DNA of 64,000 nucleotides from Semisulcospira habei (lineage: Eukaryota > Mollusca > Gastropoda > Semisulcospiridae): positions 143,340,678 to 143,404,677 of the forward strand of contig BTPG01000003.1 in NCBI GenBank assembly GCA_036245525.1. Reading direction: 5' to 3'. Both the position numbers and the translations under genes were made by a program. A model generated the notes under the pieces. The model made no database searches. It was not told the DNA's origin and saw only the letters and a program-made list of their open reading frames with translations. Every line of letters starts with the position of its first letter. Position 1 is the first letter of the stretch. This document shows positions 63,601-64,000 of this stretch, piece by piece.

Positions 63601-64000
63601 ATGCCACCACTGTATCCGCAAATACAACCTGATCCGCCTGAACCTATTGTTCCAGATAAAACATTACAGGCAGACTCATTCTTTTTAATGAATATTACAG
63701 AAGCGTTGAAGTATTTGGAAGGAGAACAAGCAAAATACTTCCGGTGCAAAAGACGATATAAAACGGTTTTCAATTCTGTACACAACACATCAATGGCCGT
63801 TGGTGTGGTTTCAGCTGGATTATCTGTCACTGGTTTAGCTCTGTTTGCTACGGGAGTGGGGAGTGTCATAGGAATTGCTATTGAAGGAGTTGGCACTGTC
63901 ACAGGTCTGGCATGCTTTGGTATGGAGGCCCTTAACAAAAGATTTCATACGAAGTTACAGAAGCATGAAGCATTGAGTACGCTCACTGGGGCTAAGCTGA
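63601..64000 (+). CDS. 208-aa hydrophobic-hairpin protein homologue (cut by window end)
   Basis: ATG at 63601 (MPPLYPQIQPDPPEP), open to the end of the window. The hydrophobic hairpin VGVVSAGLSVTGLALFATG...VEGVGTVTGLACF-like region and KLQKHEALSTLTGAKL match copy 1. The rest of the gene and the right end of the element lie outside the window. Confidence 0.75.
   Translation, partial: MPPLYPQIQPDPPEPIVPDKTLQADSFFLMNITEALKYLEGEQAKYFRCKRRYKTVFNSVHNTSMAVGVVSAGLSVTGLALFATGVGSVIGIAIEGVGTVTGLACFGMEALNKRFHTKLQKHEALSTLTGAKL

Larger units (their letters stand above)
49602..64000. mobile_element. second Polinton (copy 2), decayed, circularly permuted order, partial
   Basis: The same genes as copy 1 in the order 173-aa protein, 143-aa, 76-aa, 144-aa, INT, POLB, variable gene, ATPase, MCP, coiled coil, 408-aa, minor capsid, 292-aa and 208-aa (cut by the window end). 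Copy 1 runs MCP to 208-aa, then 173-aa to ATPase, with inverted repeats outside. Here ATPase and MCP are 19 bases apart with no inverted repeats. Left of 49602 I find no terminal repeat like that of copy 1. Many genes carry stops or frameshifts, several in homopolymer runs. Confidence 0.85.

Overview
This window is a repeat-dense stretch of an animal genome. I see no gene that is clearly a host gene. The mixture of tRNA-headed and Tx1-like LINEs, a Gmr1-like Gypsy element, Polinton/Maverick DNA elements, TTAA-flanked foldback elements and long GT/GA microsatellites suggests a lophotrochozoan, most likely a gastropod mollusc. That assignment is inference from memory of similar elements; no marker gene is present.

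Layout. 1-18.7 kb: small palindromic MITEs, microsatellites and three non-LTR retrotransposon regions. The best is 3409-7431, a full-length element with a tRNA-like 5' head, an APE endonuclease and RT, bracketed by a 14-bp target duplication. The others are a minus-strand LINE at about 10.06-12.64 kb and a decayed RNase H fragment at about 13.1-13.7 kb. 18.7-47.8 kb: one nest of insertions. A Tx1-like LINE (minus strand, 18793-47745, flanked by a 68-bp direct repeat) is split between ORF1 and ORF2 by a Gypsy LTR retrotransposon (23047-46300, 5-bp duplication ATGCA). The 5' LTR of that element is split by a complete Polinton (24419-40387, 6-bp duplication TGCTAT), and its 3' LTR is split by a ~380-bp SINE-like retroposon. 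47.8-49.6 kb: more palindromic MITEs and a second SINE copy. 49.6-64 kb (running off the window): a second, decayed Polinton of the same family, itself hit by a ~1-kb TTAA-flanked foldback element and by a third SINE copy inside its capsid gene.

The intact Polinton has 14 genes between ~840-bp terminal inverted repeats: a protein-primed family B DNA polymerase (one frameshift), a retroviral-type integrase, an A32/FtsK-like packaging ATPase, a probable major capsid protein, a probable minor capsid protein and nine small or structural proteins, several with membrane segments. The integrase inserts the element, the polymerase replicates it, and the ATPase and capsid proteins imply a virion stage. 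I do not see an adenain-type protease. Many start codons are abutted by an AT-rich ATAAAAATG-like box.

The most unusual point is that the second Polinton has the same genes in a circularly permuted order: ATPase is joined directly to the capsid gene with no inverted repeats between them, and the array breaks in the gap that in copy 1 holds a near-perfect hairpin. This could record a circular or concatemeric form, or a tandem of two partial copies.
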